Positions 1 through 8,702 of a DNA stretch of 64,000 nt are shown here, one piece after another. The stretch's first letter is position 1. Every line of letters begins with the position of its first letter. The notes under the pieces are model-generated. The model did no database searches, had not been told where the DNA came from, and saw nothing but the letters and a program-made list of their open reading frames with translations. The position numbers were made by a program, and so were the translations under genes. Source of the DNA: Unio delphinus (lineage: Eukaryota > Mollusca > Bivalvia > Unionida > Unionidae); contig JAQISU010000057.1 of NCBI GenBank assembly GCA_029339505.1, forward strand, positions 6,903,501 through 6,967,500, read 5' to 3'.

Positions 1-1249
1 TTGTTATTCCTGGAAACATTTCGGCACTAAATACTGCAGAGTTGCACCGTTTGAACTGTGAACGACCCAGATGGATGGGGTCTGACAGTCTTTCTACTTT
101 CCACATTGGATGCAGAATGTTGTCAGCAGCTTGGAAGCCAGCAGCACCCTGTGCATCTCCATCTGTAGTTACATGTTTAATGAGAATCTCTTGCAGCACA
201 AATTTGTTTCCAATTTCTTTTGCCATCTCATACTCAGAATGTGGTGCAACTGGTGACAGATTTGATGTGCAGTCAACATGGCCTCCTGGACATTTCACAT
301 CAAAACCTTTCCCCTTCAGCCATGCTCCAGTCCAGCAGAGCTTGTTTTCTACTGTACAACCCACAATGTACTGCTTCTCTGTTACAGTTTCACAGGCAAT
401 TCCAACAGCTTGTGATGAACTTTGGCCAGGTTTCTTTTCATGTCCAAAGCTAAAGGCATTATATCTGGCATCAAAAGCAACATTTATTTGTTCAGGATGC
501 TGAACTCCACGCATGACATTAACCTGTCGGACTAGTTTAAGTTTGTTTGTCATATCAATTTCATTGAGCTCAACGGTTGCTTTGCCTACAATGTTGGATG
601 CTCTTTGCATAGATGATCTGCTAGGTGGTGGAATGTCAGTGGCTGCAAGCAAGTATCTAGCTCTGGTGTTGCCCATAGGGGTATCTTGTAGTCCAGCTTG
701 AAACATCAGATTAACAGCAGCAGGATTTGGCCCAGGTTTATCTGTTTTTATCTCCTCATATAACTTGTACTCTGGTGACTTAAAACTGCAGTTTTTGCAC
801 ATCATAGTCTGCTTCCAAGCAAGTCCCCATTTTCTTTCATCAGCAATTTGGAACTCTGGCCTGTCACACATGTCGAATTGATGACCATGGCGATGAATGA
901 TATCATTCCACATTTCAACATTTTTTTTCATGCATATGATTCGTGTTCCATCTTGCTCATTTAATTCTATCTTTTTCAGGTCCAGTTTTGATTTGGATAA
1001 TGGTTGTAGAGTTTTTGCAGACCCTGGTTTGGCATTAGAGTCTGGAACCTGAGCAGATGAAAGAGACCCATTTGTCGGCTTTGTCACTGCTATCAGTGAG
1101 AACTTGTCTGCTTCCATTCTTCTGGTCACTGGGACTGATGCAGCACTGGAAATTGGTAGAGTATCATCCGTCAGATATCAGACTCCTTTGTTATGTGGAA
1201 TATTTCCAGGTTTAAAATAAATTTTCTGCCTCTTCTTGTACCCCTTCAT
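1..1249 (-). pseudogene. DDE transposase, copy 1 (cut by window edge; nonsense codon 24)
   Basis: Only the N-terminal two thirds is inside the window; the start codon complement is at 1247-1249. Codon 24 (1178-1180) is TGA instead of the AGA (Arg) of intact copies. Translation could restart at Met45, which would drop the basic N-terminus but keep the catalytic domain. Codon 190 is Thr, as in intact copies, so this nonsense allele sits on a different background from copies 3 and 8. Confidence 0.85.
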
Positions 1250-1982
1250 GGTTTCCGTTACAATAACTGCATGTAAATGACAAGAATTATCCTCTTTCCA
1301 TCAGTTTTATAACTAGGAAAAGGCCAGTTTGCTAGGTTTTAGATTCCTGCACCAACTCTTCAATCTGATTGGAAGCCTACCATAAGGGTTCCTCCCCTTC
1401 ATGACTGTATATATTGTCATATAGGTGTTAAGTACCCCTAGCTACCTTTGTTTTGATGATTTCAGATTTCAGGGTGTTACATTTGATTGACAGACCCTGG
1501 TTTTATTGCATCACAACTGATAAGGAAAACCCTTGATGTTTATAATTAAGGAATGGAGAGACTTTGACATAGAACAAACTTTGTCAACTTTTGGCTTCAA
1601 ATTTTTATTAAAATTTAAATTAAATTTAAATTTTCTTATAAAAATATGTATCATTTTTTAAAATTACATTTTCTAAGAAAGTTTCACAGTGAAGCTTAAT
1701 TTCTAGTAATTTCCAGATTGTTGCTAGAACTAAAAACTAATTACAGTTTATTTGAAGTGATTATCTTGATTAATAAACTCACAATTAAACTTTAAGTTTT
1801 GAGCATTTTTGCCATGCGGCCATTTGGAATGGGCTGGTTTTTGTGTTACAGTGGTGTCAGCTAAAAGCCTGTAACTATTCTATTCATTGATGAAATTCCT
1901 TCAAACTTTGCAGAAGTATTTCAGACATATTGATTTGATCATGGATGGAAGTTTGGTCCCTTGAGGTGAAATTGTCTAACCC
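1250..1982. promoter_or_regulatory. Transposase 5' leader / divergent spacer, part 1
   Basis: This is a 733-bp stretch between the transposase start and the first 458-bp subrepeat. It recurs at 5974-6706, 10698-11430, 15422-16154, 20146-20878, 26228-26960, 30952-31684 and 35676-36408. It has no ORF of note. It holds a near-palindromic A/T block at about 1601-1634 made of AAATTT/TTTAAA words. Because both genes point away from this spacer, any promoters for them should lie here or in the subrepeats; I see no clear TATA box that I would defend. Copy 5 has a private G-to-T change at about 20,589. Confidence 0.5.
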
Positions 1983-2898
1983 TGTTAGGAATCGCACCAC
2001 AATTAATACTTCCAGTTCAGTACCCACGAATGTAGTTCCAGTCTATTTTTAGAACATTTTTTCCTCTCTCATTTTGGTGGTGATAGAAGAGTTATATTGA
2101 TCCATATTTGGTAGGGATTTAAAGGTAATTGTTTATTCTTAAGAATATGAGCAGAGAGATTGGTTGTCAGTGTGTAATTTGGCGACAGTGCAAATGGAGT
2201 AATAAGGCCTTGGTGATGATCCGGAAGTGAAATATGTGTTCTGTTTACATGCTGCTATGTTTACAGTGCTGCAGCTCAAAAAAATGCCGATCAACCCCTG
2301 ACAAGATTTTCACCGTGAAGTCATCTTTGGAGGTATTTTGGATTAACATATGATTTGTATTGATTGTCACACTGTGGAAAGGTCAGTACTGAGAAATATA
2401 TGTAGAGAACATATAGTAAAATTAATTGTGGTCTATGTCCTGTTAGGAATTGCACCACAATTAATACTTCCAGTTCAGTACCCACGAATGTAGTTCCAGT
2501 CTATTTTTAGAACATTTTTTCCTCTCTCATTTTGGTGGTGATAGAAGAGTTATATTGATCCATATTTGGTAGGGATTTAAAGGTAATTGTTTATTCTTGA
2601 GAATATGAGCAGAGAGAGTGGTTGTCAGTGTGTAATTTGGCGACAGTGCAAATGGAGTAATAAGGCCTTGGTGATGATCCGGAAGTGAAATATGTGTTCT
2701 GTTTACATGCTGCTATGTTTACAGTGCTGCAGCTCAAAAAAATGCCGATCAACCCCTGACAAGATTTTCACCGTGAAGTCATCTTTGGAGGTATTTTGGA
2801 TTAACATATGATTTGTATTGATTGTCACACTGTGGAAAGGTCAGTACTGAGAAATATATGTAGAGAACATATAGTAAAATTAATTGTGGTCTATGTCC
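1983..2898. repeat. 458-bp subrepeat pair, unit 1
   Basis: Two direct copies (1983-2440 and 2441-2898). Each begins tgttaggaat and ends ctatgtcc. Near both edges lies an 11-bp perfect inverted repeat: ccacaattaat at the left and attaattgtgg at the right, so each copy looks like a small element with terminal inverted repeats plus a short linker. The two copies are consistently distinguishable: the first has aatcgcacc and ttcttaagaa, the second aattgcacc and ttcttgagaa. No coding potential is seen. Confidence 0.92.
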
Positions 2899-3003
2899 TG
2901 TACAGGCAGTATTGATGAAACTTTAATTTGCTATACAATTTTTATTATTAATGATAGACAGCTGAAATTTTGACACCTGGTGTATATTCACTGTAGAAAT
3001 TGG

Positions 3004-3077
3004 AAATTAAAAAAAAAATTAAAAAAATTTAATTTATTTTTTTTTAAATTAATTTTTAAAATTTTTTTTAAAAAAAA
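3004..3077. other. 74-nt pure A/T tract
   Basis: An uninterrupted run of A and T built of oligo(A) and oligo(T) blocks that can fold back on itself. It lies about 100 bp upstream of the endonuclease start codon in every unit (next copies near 7728, 12452, 17176, 23258, 27982 and 32706). The copy in the expanded unit differs slightly in run lengths. It would melt easily and could serve as a promoter-proximal or replication-related element; this role is inference. Confidence 0.7.
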
Positions 3078-3175
3078 GTAATTTTTACCCTATAAATGTA
3101 CAGAAATGGCATCTGACGGAGAGATAACTCATTAGTATTAGCAGCAATGTATTCCTACACCAAATTAAAGTTGCA

Positions 3176-3553
3176 ATGGAGGCTTTTTTTCAAAACTTGT
3201 CAGCCAAAATTTCTTTAAATTCTGTCCTAGCACATAATAGTGATTGTCGAATATGGACTGGAAATGTAACTTCCAATGGATTATATGGCCTATTATCATA
3301 TAGGGACCCTGAGACAAACACATGGAAGAAAAAGCATGTCCACAGACTGGCATTAATGGTCAAGTTAAGAAGTCTGACTATTCCAAAGGAGCTTGATGCA
3401 TCCCATTTATGCCATAATAGTTTGTGTGTGAATACGGATCATCTAAATCTAGAACCGCATTCCATCAATAATAATAGGCAGTGCTGCAAAGGTTATGGGC
3501 ATTGCATTGGCCATGGTGACTTTCCAGACTGCATGATGAAGTTGAAATTATAA
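3176..3553 (+). CDS. His-Cys box (I-PpoI-like) homing endonuclease-type protein, copy 1
   Basis: A 125-aa protein matching the zinc-binding-loop / His-Me finger endonuclease family. The spacing of key residues parallels I-PpoI. C24 in DCRIWTG, C79, C84 and H89 form the expected first zinc site. H77 in SHLCHNSLC is the expected general base. N98, nine residues after H89, is the expected metal ligand. C104, C110, H113 and C119 form a second zinc site. The family cuts DNA, classically at a specific site that homing then repairs with a copy of the element. The start has good context (G at -3 and +4). The frame stays open for over a dozen codons upstream, so a longer or spliced N-terminus is possible. 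It converges on the transposase gene of the same unit. All seven copies in the window encode an identical protein, which suggests constraint or very recent amplification. Its target site is unknown. Confidence 0.88.
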   Translation: MEAFFQNLSAKISLNSVLAHNSDCRIWTGNVTSNGLYGLLSYRDPETNTWKKKHVHRLALMVKLRSLTIPKELDASHLCHNSLCVNTDHLNLEPHSINNNRQCCKGYGHCIGHGDFPDCMMKLKL

Positions 3554-3625
3554 CAATGAATAATACAGGTATCATGATATATCCTGTACACCCACCCACA
3601 TCCATGTTGAATTATGCCTGGCATT

Positions 3626-3649
3626 GATGGATGGATGGATGGATGGATG
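3626..3649. repeat. (GATG)6 microsatellite
   Basis: Six tandem GATG tetramers in the 425-bp gap between the endonuclease and transposase 3' ends. The same six repeats appear in each later unit (for example 8350, 13074, 17798, 23880), so this usually unstable tract has not diverged between units. Confidence 0.9.
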
Positions 3650-3787
3650 TAGTGAGTAAGGAGGAGAAAAGAGAGTGTAGTCTTTATTTTAGTATGTCAT
3701 TCATACTGGTATAAAACTGCTCTTTTAGATTCATTCATTCCTTATTTATTTTGCTTTTTAATTTCTTTATTTGTGTCTTCATAGTCA

Positions 3788-3894
3788 GAAAAACTGTTTC
3801 GACCCCTCCATGGGTCTCATCAGGTGGTAGTAAGTAACACAACTGCACATAACATGCGTTGTGTTACATACGGATTTCCCCACTACAGTTTTCC
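3788..3894 (-). ncRNA. Type III hammerhead ribozyme, unit 1
   Basis: Read on the minus strand, all core elements occur in the right order. The 5' strand of stem III (3894-3885, GGAAAACUGU) is followed by cleavage nucleotide A (3884). Stem I follows: GUGG (3883-3880) pairs with CCAC (3827-3824), and beyond an internal loop GUAACACAAC (3867-3858) pairs with GUUGUGUUAC (3843-3834). Then come CUGAUGA (3823-3817), stem II GACCC/GGGUC with loop AUGGAG, GAAA (3800-3797), and the 3' strand of stem III (3797-3788, ACAGUUUUUC), giving about 10 pairs including one G-U. The predicted cut is GUA, between 3884 and 3883. It lies about 85 nt past the transposase stop on the same strand, so it would cut the transposase mRNA tail or read-through transcripts. 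Hammerheads are known in retrozymes and Penelope-like elements of animals. I know of none in a unit of this composition. Confidence 0.85.
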
Positions 3895-3978
3895 CATGTG
3901 TTCTTTTTTGTTTCTTTTAACAACATTCATGTTGCACATGGAATTAAATCAATCTTTTCTCTCTGCAGTGTCCCTTGG

Positions 3979-5973
3979 CTAAACCTGTGCATAGGAGTGA
4001 TCATCCTTTTTGTCCAGAAGTCCTTTGCAGTAGTCAGACTTTCTACTGCCTTGCTGAGTCCTGTACCTCAGATGAGCCTGGATCATTTTTCCTCGTCTTG
4101 ATAGGAGACGTCGCCTAGTTTGTGGACTCTTTTGATACAACTGATGGTAAGTGCATCGTTTATCCATTGTATCCAGTGATCGCAAAGTCCTTGATGACAG
4201 TTGACCTTTCAAGTGTGTCACCTTGGCTTTCAGTGATGATCCCAAGCTATTATTGAGTCTGTGTATTGTTGAATGCACTCTTGCCTCAAAGTTTCTGGAA
4301 TAGTTCACATTTTTGGGTAAGGAAACACTGATTGATCTGTTCATAGCCTCACATTTCTGTGTGTTTGTATTCAGTCGCAGTCTTTGTACAGCATCACAGG
4401 AGAGTTTCATTTTGAGAACTTCTAACAGGATTGTCTTATCATTTTCTGTCATGTTAAGATGAGTCACTTTATGAGGGCCTAGGTATGCTGATCGCATCCA
4501 CCAGTTGTTAGTACTTCCTCCCCCACAAACCTTGGAATAACGCCGGCATTTTGAGCAGTCCCCTGAATAACAGCGCAGAGTGGCATCCAGTACTTGTGGA
4601 AGTTGACCTTTAATTTTTATAACATCACCTCTGTTATCCTCCATCAGTTGTTTGAAGATCAAACTGCACCGAGCTTTGATGTCTTGACTGATAATTTTCT
4701 GTTTGAGCCTTTTTCCTTCTCTTGTTGTTATTCCTGGAAACATTTCGGCACTAAATACTGCAGAGTTGCACCGTTTGAACTGTGAACGACCCAGATGGAT
4801 GGGGTCTGACAGTCTTTCTACTTTCCACATTGGATGCAGAATGTTGTCAGCAGCTTGGAAGCCAGCAGCACCCTGTGCATCTCCATCTGTAGTTACATGT
4901 TTAATGAGAATCTCTTGCAGCACAAATTTGTTTCCAATTTCTTTTGCCATCTCATACTCAGAATGTGGTGCAACTGGTGACAGATTTGATGTGCAGTCAA
5001 CATGGCCTCCTGGACATTTCACATCAAAACCTTTCCCCTTCAGCCATGCTCCAGTCCAGCAGAGCTTGTTTTCTACTGTACAACCCACAATGTACTGCTT
5101 CTCTGTTACAGTTTCACAGGCAATTCCAACAGCTTGTGATGAACTTTGGCCAGGTTTCTTTTCATGTCCAAAGCTAAAGGCATTATATCTGGCATCAAAA
5201 GCAACATTTATTTGTTCAGGATGCTGAACTCCACGCATGACATTAACCTGTCGGACTAGTTTAAGTTTGTTTGTCATATCAATTTCATTGAGCTCAACGG
5301 TTGCTTTGCCTACAATGTTGGATGCTCTTTGCATAGATGATCTGCTAGGTGGTGGAATGTCAGTGGCTGCAAGCAAGTATCTAGCTCTGGTGTTGCCCAT
5401 AGGGGTATCTTGTAGTCCAGCTTGAAACATCAGATTAACAGCAGCAGGATTTGGCCCAGGTTTATCTGTTTTTATCTCCTCATATAACTTGTACTCTGGT
5501 GACTTAAAACTGCAGTTTTTGCACATCATAGTCTGCTTCCAAGCAAGTCCCCATTTTCTTTCATCAGCAATTTGGAACTCTGGCCTGTCACACATGTCGA
5601 ATTGATGACCATGGCGATGAATGATATCATTCCACATTTCAACATTTTTTTTCATGCATATGATTCGTGTTCCATCTTGCTCATTTAATTCTATCTTTTT
5701 CAGGTCCAGTTTTGATTTGGATAATGGTTGTAGAGTTTTTGCAGACCCTGGTTTGGCATTAGAGTCTGGAACCTGAGCAGATGAAAGAGACCCATTTGTC
5801 GGCTTTGTCACTGCTATCAGTGAGAACTTGTCTGCTTCCATTCTTCTGGTCACTGGGACTGATGCAGCACTGGAAATTGGTAGAGTATCATCCGTCAGAT
5901 ATCTGACTCCTTTGTTATGTGGAATATTTCCAGGTTTAAAATAAATTTTCTGCCTCTTCTTGTACCCCTTCAT
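3979..5973 (-). CDS. DDE transposase (Mutator/Kolobok-like), copy 2, intact
   Basis: A 664-aa single-exon protein. N-terminus: basic, with FKPGNIPHNKG at 12-22, a motif resembling DNA-binding modules next to HNH nucleases. Residues 128-154: C128 and CKNC (151-154), a likely zinc ribbon, in a region like the start of the Mutator-like transposase domain family. Catalytic candidates: D260 in AFDARYNAF, D363 or D365 in TTDGDAQGA, and E542 in NTQKCEAMNRS. Further Cys pairs: C320/C327 and C468/C473/C476/C483, the latter probably zinc-binding and inserted before the catalytic Glu. The C-terminus is Lys/Arg-rich (590-640). Such enzymes cut and join transposon ends in the nucleus. The start is the first ATG, with A at -3. 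The gene converges on the endonuclease gene and is followed by the hammerhead ribozyme. Family placement rests on motif recognition; Kolobok is the main alternative name for a closely related type. Confidence 0.88.
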   Translation of the reverse strand: MKGYKKRQKIYFKPGNIPHNKGVRYLTDDTLPISSAASVPVTRRMEADKFSLIAVTKPTNGSLSSAQVPDSNAKPGSAKTLQPLSKSKLDLKKIELNEQDGTRIICMKKNVEMWNDIIHRHGHQFDMCDRPEFQIADERKWGLAWKQTMMCKNCSFKSPEYKLYEEIKTDKPGPNPAAVNLMFQAGLQDTPMGNTRARYLLAATDIPPPSRSSMQRASNIVGKATVELNEIDMTNKLKLVRQVNVMRGVQHPEQINVAFDARYNAFSFGHEKKPGQSSSQAVGIACETVTEKQYIVGCTVENKLCWTGAWLKGKGFDVKCPGGHVDCTSNLSPVAPHSEYEMAKEIGNKFVLQEILIKHVTTDGDAQGAAGFQAADNILHPMWKVERLSDPIHLGRSQFKRCNSAVFSAEMFPGITTREGKRLKQKIISQDIKARCSLIFKQLMEDNRGDVIKIKGQLPQVLDATLRCYSGDCSKCRRYSKVCGGGSTNNWWMRSAYLGPHKVTHLNMTENDKTILLEVLKMKLSCDAVQRLRLNTNTQKCEAMNRSISVSLPKNVNYSRNFEARVHSTIHRLNNSLGSSLKAKVTHLKGQLSSRTLRSLDTMDKRCTYHQLYQKSPQTRRRLLSRRGKMIQAHLRYRTQQGSRKSDYCKGLLDKKDDHSYAQV

Positions 5974-6706
5974 GGTTTCCGTTACAATAACTGCATGTAA
6001 ATGACAAGAATTATCCTCTTTCCATCAGTTTTATAACTAGGAAAAGGCCAGTTTGCTAGGTTTTAGATTCCTGCACCAACTCTTCAATCTGATTGGAAGC
6101 CTACCATAAGGGTTCCTCCCCTTCATGACTGTATATATTGTCATATAGGTGTTAAGTACCCCTAGCTACCTTTGTTTTGATGATTTCAGATTTCAGGGTG
6201 TTACATTTGATTGACAGACCCTGGTTTTATTGCATCACAACTGATAAGGAAAACCCTTGATGTTTATAATTAAGGAATGGAGAGACTTTGACATAGAACA
6301 AACTTTGTCAACTTTTGGCTTCAAATTTTTATTAAAATTTAAATTAAATTTAAATTTTCTTATAAAAATATGTATCATTTTTTAAAATTACATTTTCTAA
6401 GAAAGTTTCACAGTGAAGCTTAATTTCTAGTAATTTCCAGATTGTTGCTAGAACTAAAAACTAATTACAGTTTATTTGAAGTGATTATCTTGATTAATAA
6501 ACTCACAATTAAACTTTAAGTTTTGAGCATTTTTGCCATGCGGCCATTTGGAATGGGCTGGTTTTTGTGTTACAGTGGTGTCAGCTAAAAGCCTGTAACT
6601 ATTCTATTCATTGATGAAATTCCTTCAAACTTTGCAGAAGTATTTCAGACATATTGATTTGATCATGGATGGAAGTTTGGTCCCTTGAGGTGAAATTGTC
6701 TAACCC

Positions 6707-7622
6707 TGTTAGGAATCGCACCACAATTAATACTTCCAGTTCAGTACCCACGAATGTAGTTCCAGTCTATTTTTAGAACATTTTTTCCTCTCTCATTTTG
6801 GTGGTGATAGAAGAGTTATATTGATCCATATTTGGTAGGGATTTAAAGGTAATTGTTTATTCTTAAGAATATGAGCAGAGAGATTGGTTGTCAGTGTGTA
6901 ATTTGGCGACAGTGCAAATGGAGTAATAAGGCCTTGGTGATGATCCGGAAGTGAAATATGTGTTCTGTTTACATGCTGCTATGTTTACAGTGCTGCAGCT
7001 CAAAAAAATGCCGATCAACCCCTGACAAGATTTTCACCGTGAAGTCATCTTTGGAGGTATTTTGGATTAACATATGATTTGTATTGATTGTCACACTGTG
7101 GAAAGGTCAGTACTGAGAAATATATGTAGAGAACATATAGTAAAATTAATTGTGGTCTATGTCCTGTTAGGAATTGCACCACAATTAATACTTCCAGTTC
7201 AGTACCCACGAATGTAGTTCCAGTCTATTTTTAGAACATTTTTTCCTCTCTCATTTTGGTGGTGATAGAAGAGTTATATTGATCCATATTTGGTAGGGAT
7301 TTAAAGGTAATTGTTTATTCTTGAGAATATGAGCAGAGAGAGTGGTTGTCAGTGTGTAATTTGGCGACAGTGCAAATGGAGTAATAAGGCCTTGGTGATG
7401 ATCCGGAAGTGAAATATGTGTTCTGTTTACATGCTGCTATGTTTACAGTGCTGCAGCTCAAAAAAATGCCGATCAACCCCTGACAAGATTTTCACCGTGA
7501 AGTCATCTTTGGAGGTATTTTGGATTAACATATGATTTGTATTGATTGTCACACTGTGGAAAGGTCAGTACTGAGAAATATATGTAGAGAACATATAGTA
7601 AAATTAATTGTGGTCTATGTCC
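6707..7622. repeat. 458-bp subrepeat pair, unit 2
   Basis: Copies 6707-7164 and 7165-7622, of the same first/second types as in unit 1. No copy-specific change was noticed. Confidence 0.92.
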
Positions 7623-7899
7623 TGTACAGGCAGTATTGATGAAACTTTAATTTGCTATACAATTTTTATTATTAATGATAGACAGCTGAAATTTTGACAC
7701 CTGGTGTATATTCACTGTAGAAATTGGAAATTAAAAAAAAAATTAAAAAAATTTAATTTATTTTTTTTTAAATTAATTTTTAAAATTTTTTTTAAAAAAA
7801 AGTAATTTTTACCCTATAAATGTACAGAAATGGCATCTGACGGAGAGATAACTCATTAGTATTAGCAGCAATGTATTCCTACACCAAATTAAAGTTGCA

Positions 7900-8277
7900 A
7901 TGGAGGCTTTTTTTCAAAACTTGTCAGCCAAAATTTCTTTAAATTCTGTCCTAGCACATAATAGTGATTGTCGAATATGGACTGGAAATGTAACTTCCAA
8001 TGGATTATATGGCCTATTATCATATAGGGACCCTGAGACAAACACATGGAAGAAAAAGCATGTCCACAGACTGGCATTAATGGTCAAGTTAAGAAGTCTG
8101 ACTATTCCAAAGGAGCTTGATGCATCCCATTTATGCCATAATAGTTTGTGTGTGAATACGGATCATCTAAATCTAGAACCGCATTCCATCAATAATAATA
8201 GGCAGTGCTGCAAAGGTTATGGGCATTGCATTGGCCATGGTGACTTTCCAGACTGCATGATGAAGTTGAAATTATAA
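7900..8277 (+). CDS. His-Cys box endonuclease-type protein, copy 2
   Basis: Its protein is identical to the copy at 3176, with all predicted zinc ligands and catalytic His77/Asn98 present. It pairs with the transposase at 8703-10697. Confidence 0.88.
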   Translation: MEAFFQNLSAKISLNSVLAHNSDCRIWTGNVTSNGLYGLLSYRDPETNTWKKKHVHRLALMVKLRSLTIPKELDASHLCHNSLCVNTDHLNLEPHSINNNRQCCKGYGHCIGHGDFPDCMMKLKL

Positions 8278-8511
8278 CAATGAATAATACAGGTATCATG
8301 ATATATCCTGTACACCCACCCACATCCATGTTGAATTATGCCTGGCATTGATGGATGGATGGATGGATGGATGTAGTGAGTAAGGAGGAGAAAAGAGAGT
8401 GTAGTCTTTATTTTAGTATGTCATTCATACTGGTATAAAACTGCTCTTTTAGATTCATTCATTCCTTATTTATTTTGCTTTTTAATTTCTTTATTTGTGT
8501 CTTCATAGTCA

Positions 8512-8618
8512 GAAAAACTGTTTCGACCCCTCCATGGGTCTCATCAGGTGGTAGTAAGTAACACAACTGCACATAACATGCGTTGTGTTACATACGGATT
8601 TCCCCACTACAGTTTTCC
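8512..8618 (-). ncRNA. Type III hammerhead ribozyme, unit 2
   Basis: Core and all three stems are the same as in unit 1. The predicted cut lies between 8608 and 8607 on the minus strand. Confidence 0.85.
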
Positions 8619-8702
8619 CATGTGTTCTTTTTTGTTTCTTTTAACAACATTCATGTTGCACATGGAATTAAATCAATCTTTTCTCTCTGCAGTGTCCCTT
8701 GG

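Noticed and set aside
3165..3353. 62-aa minus-strand frame opposite the endonuclease
   Set aside because: Shadow of the well-supported endonuclease gene.
3859..4101. 80-aa plus-strand frame across the transposase 3' end
   Set aside because: It overlaps the ribozyme and the antisense of the transposase tail; no coding evidence.
4703..5227. 174-aa plus-strand frame, repeated in each unit
   Set aside because: It lies wholly antisense to the transposase, shows no domain, and is explained by the other strand's codon pattern.
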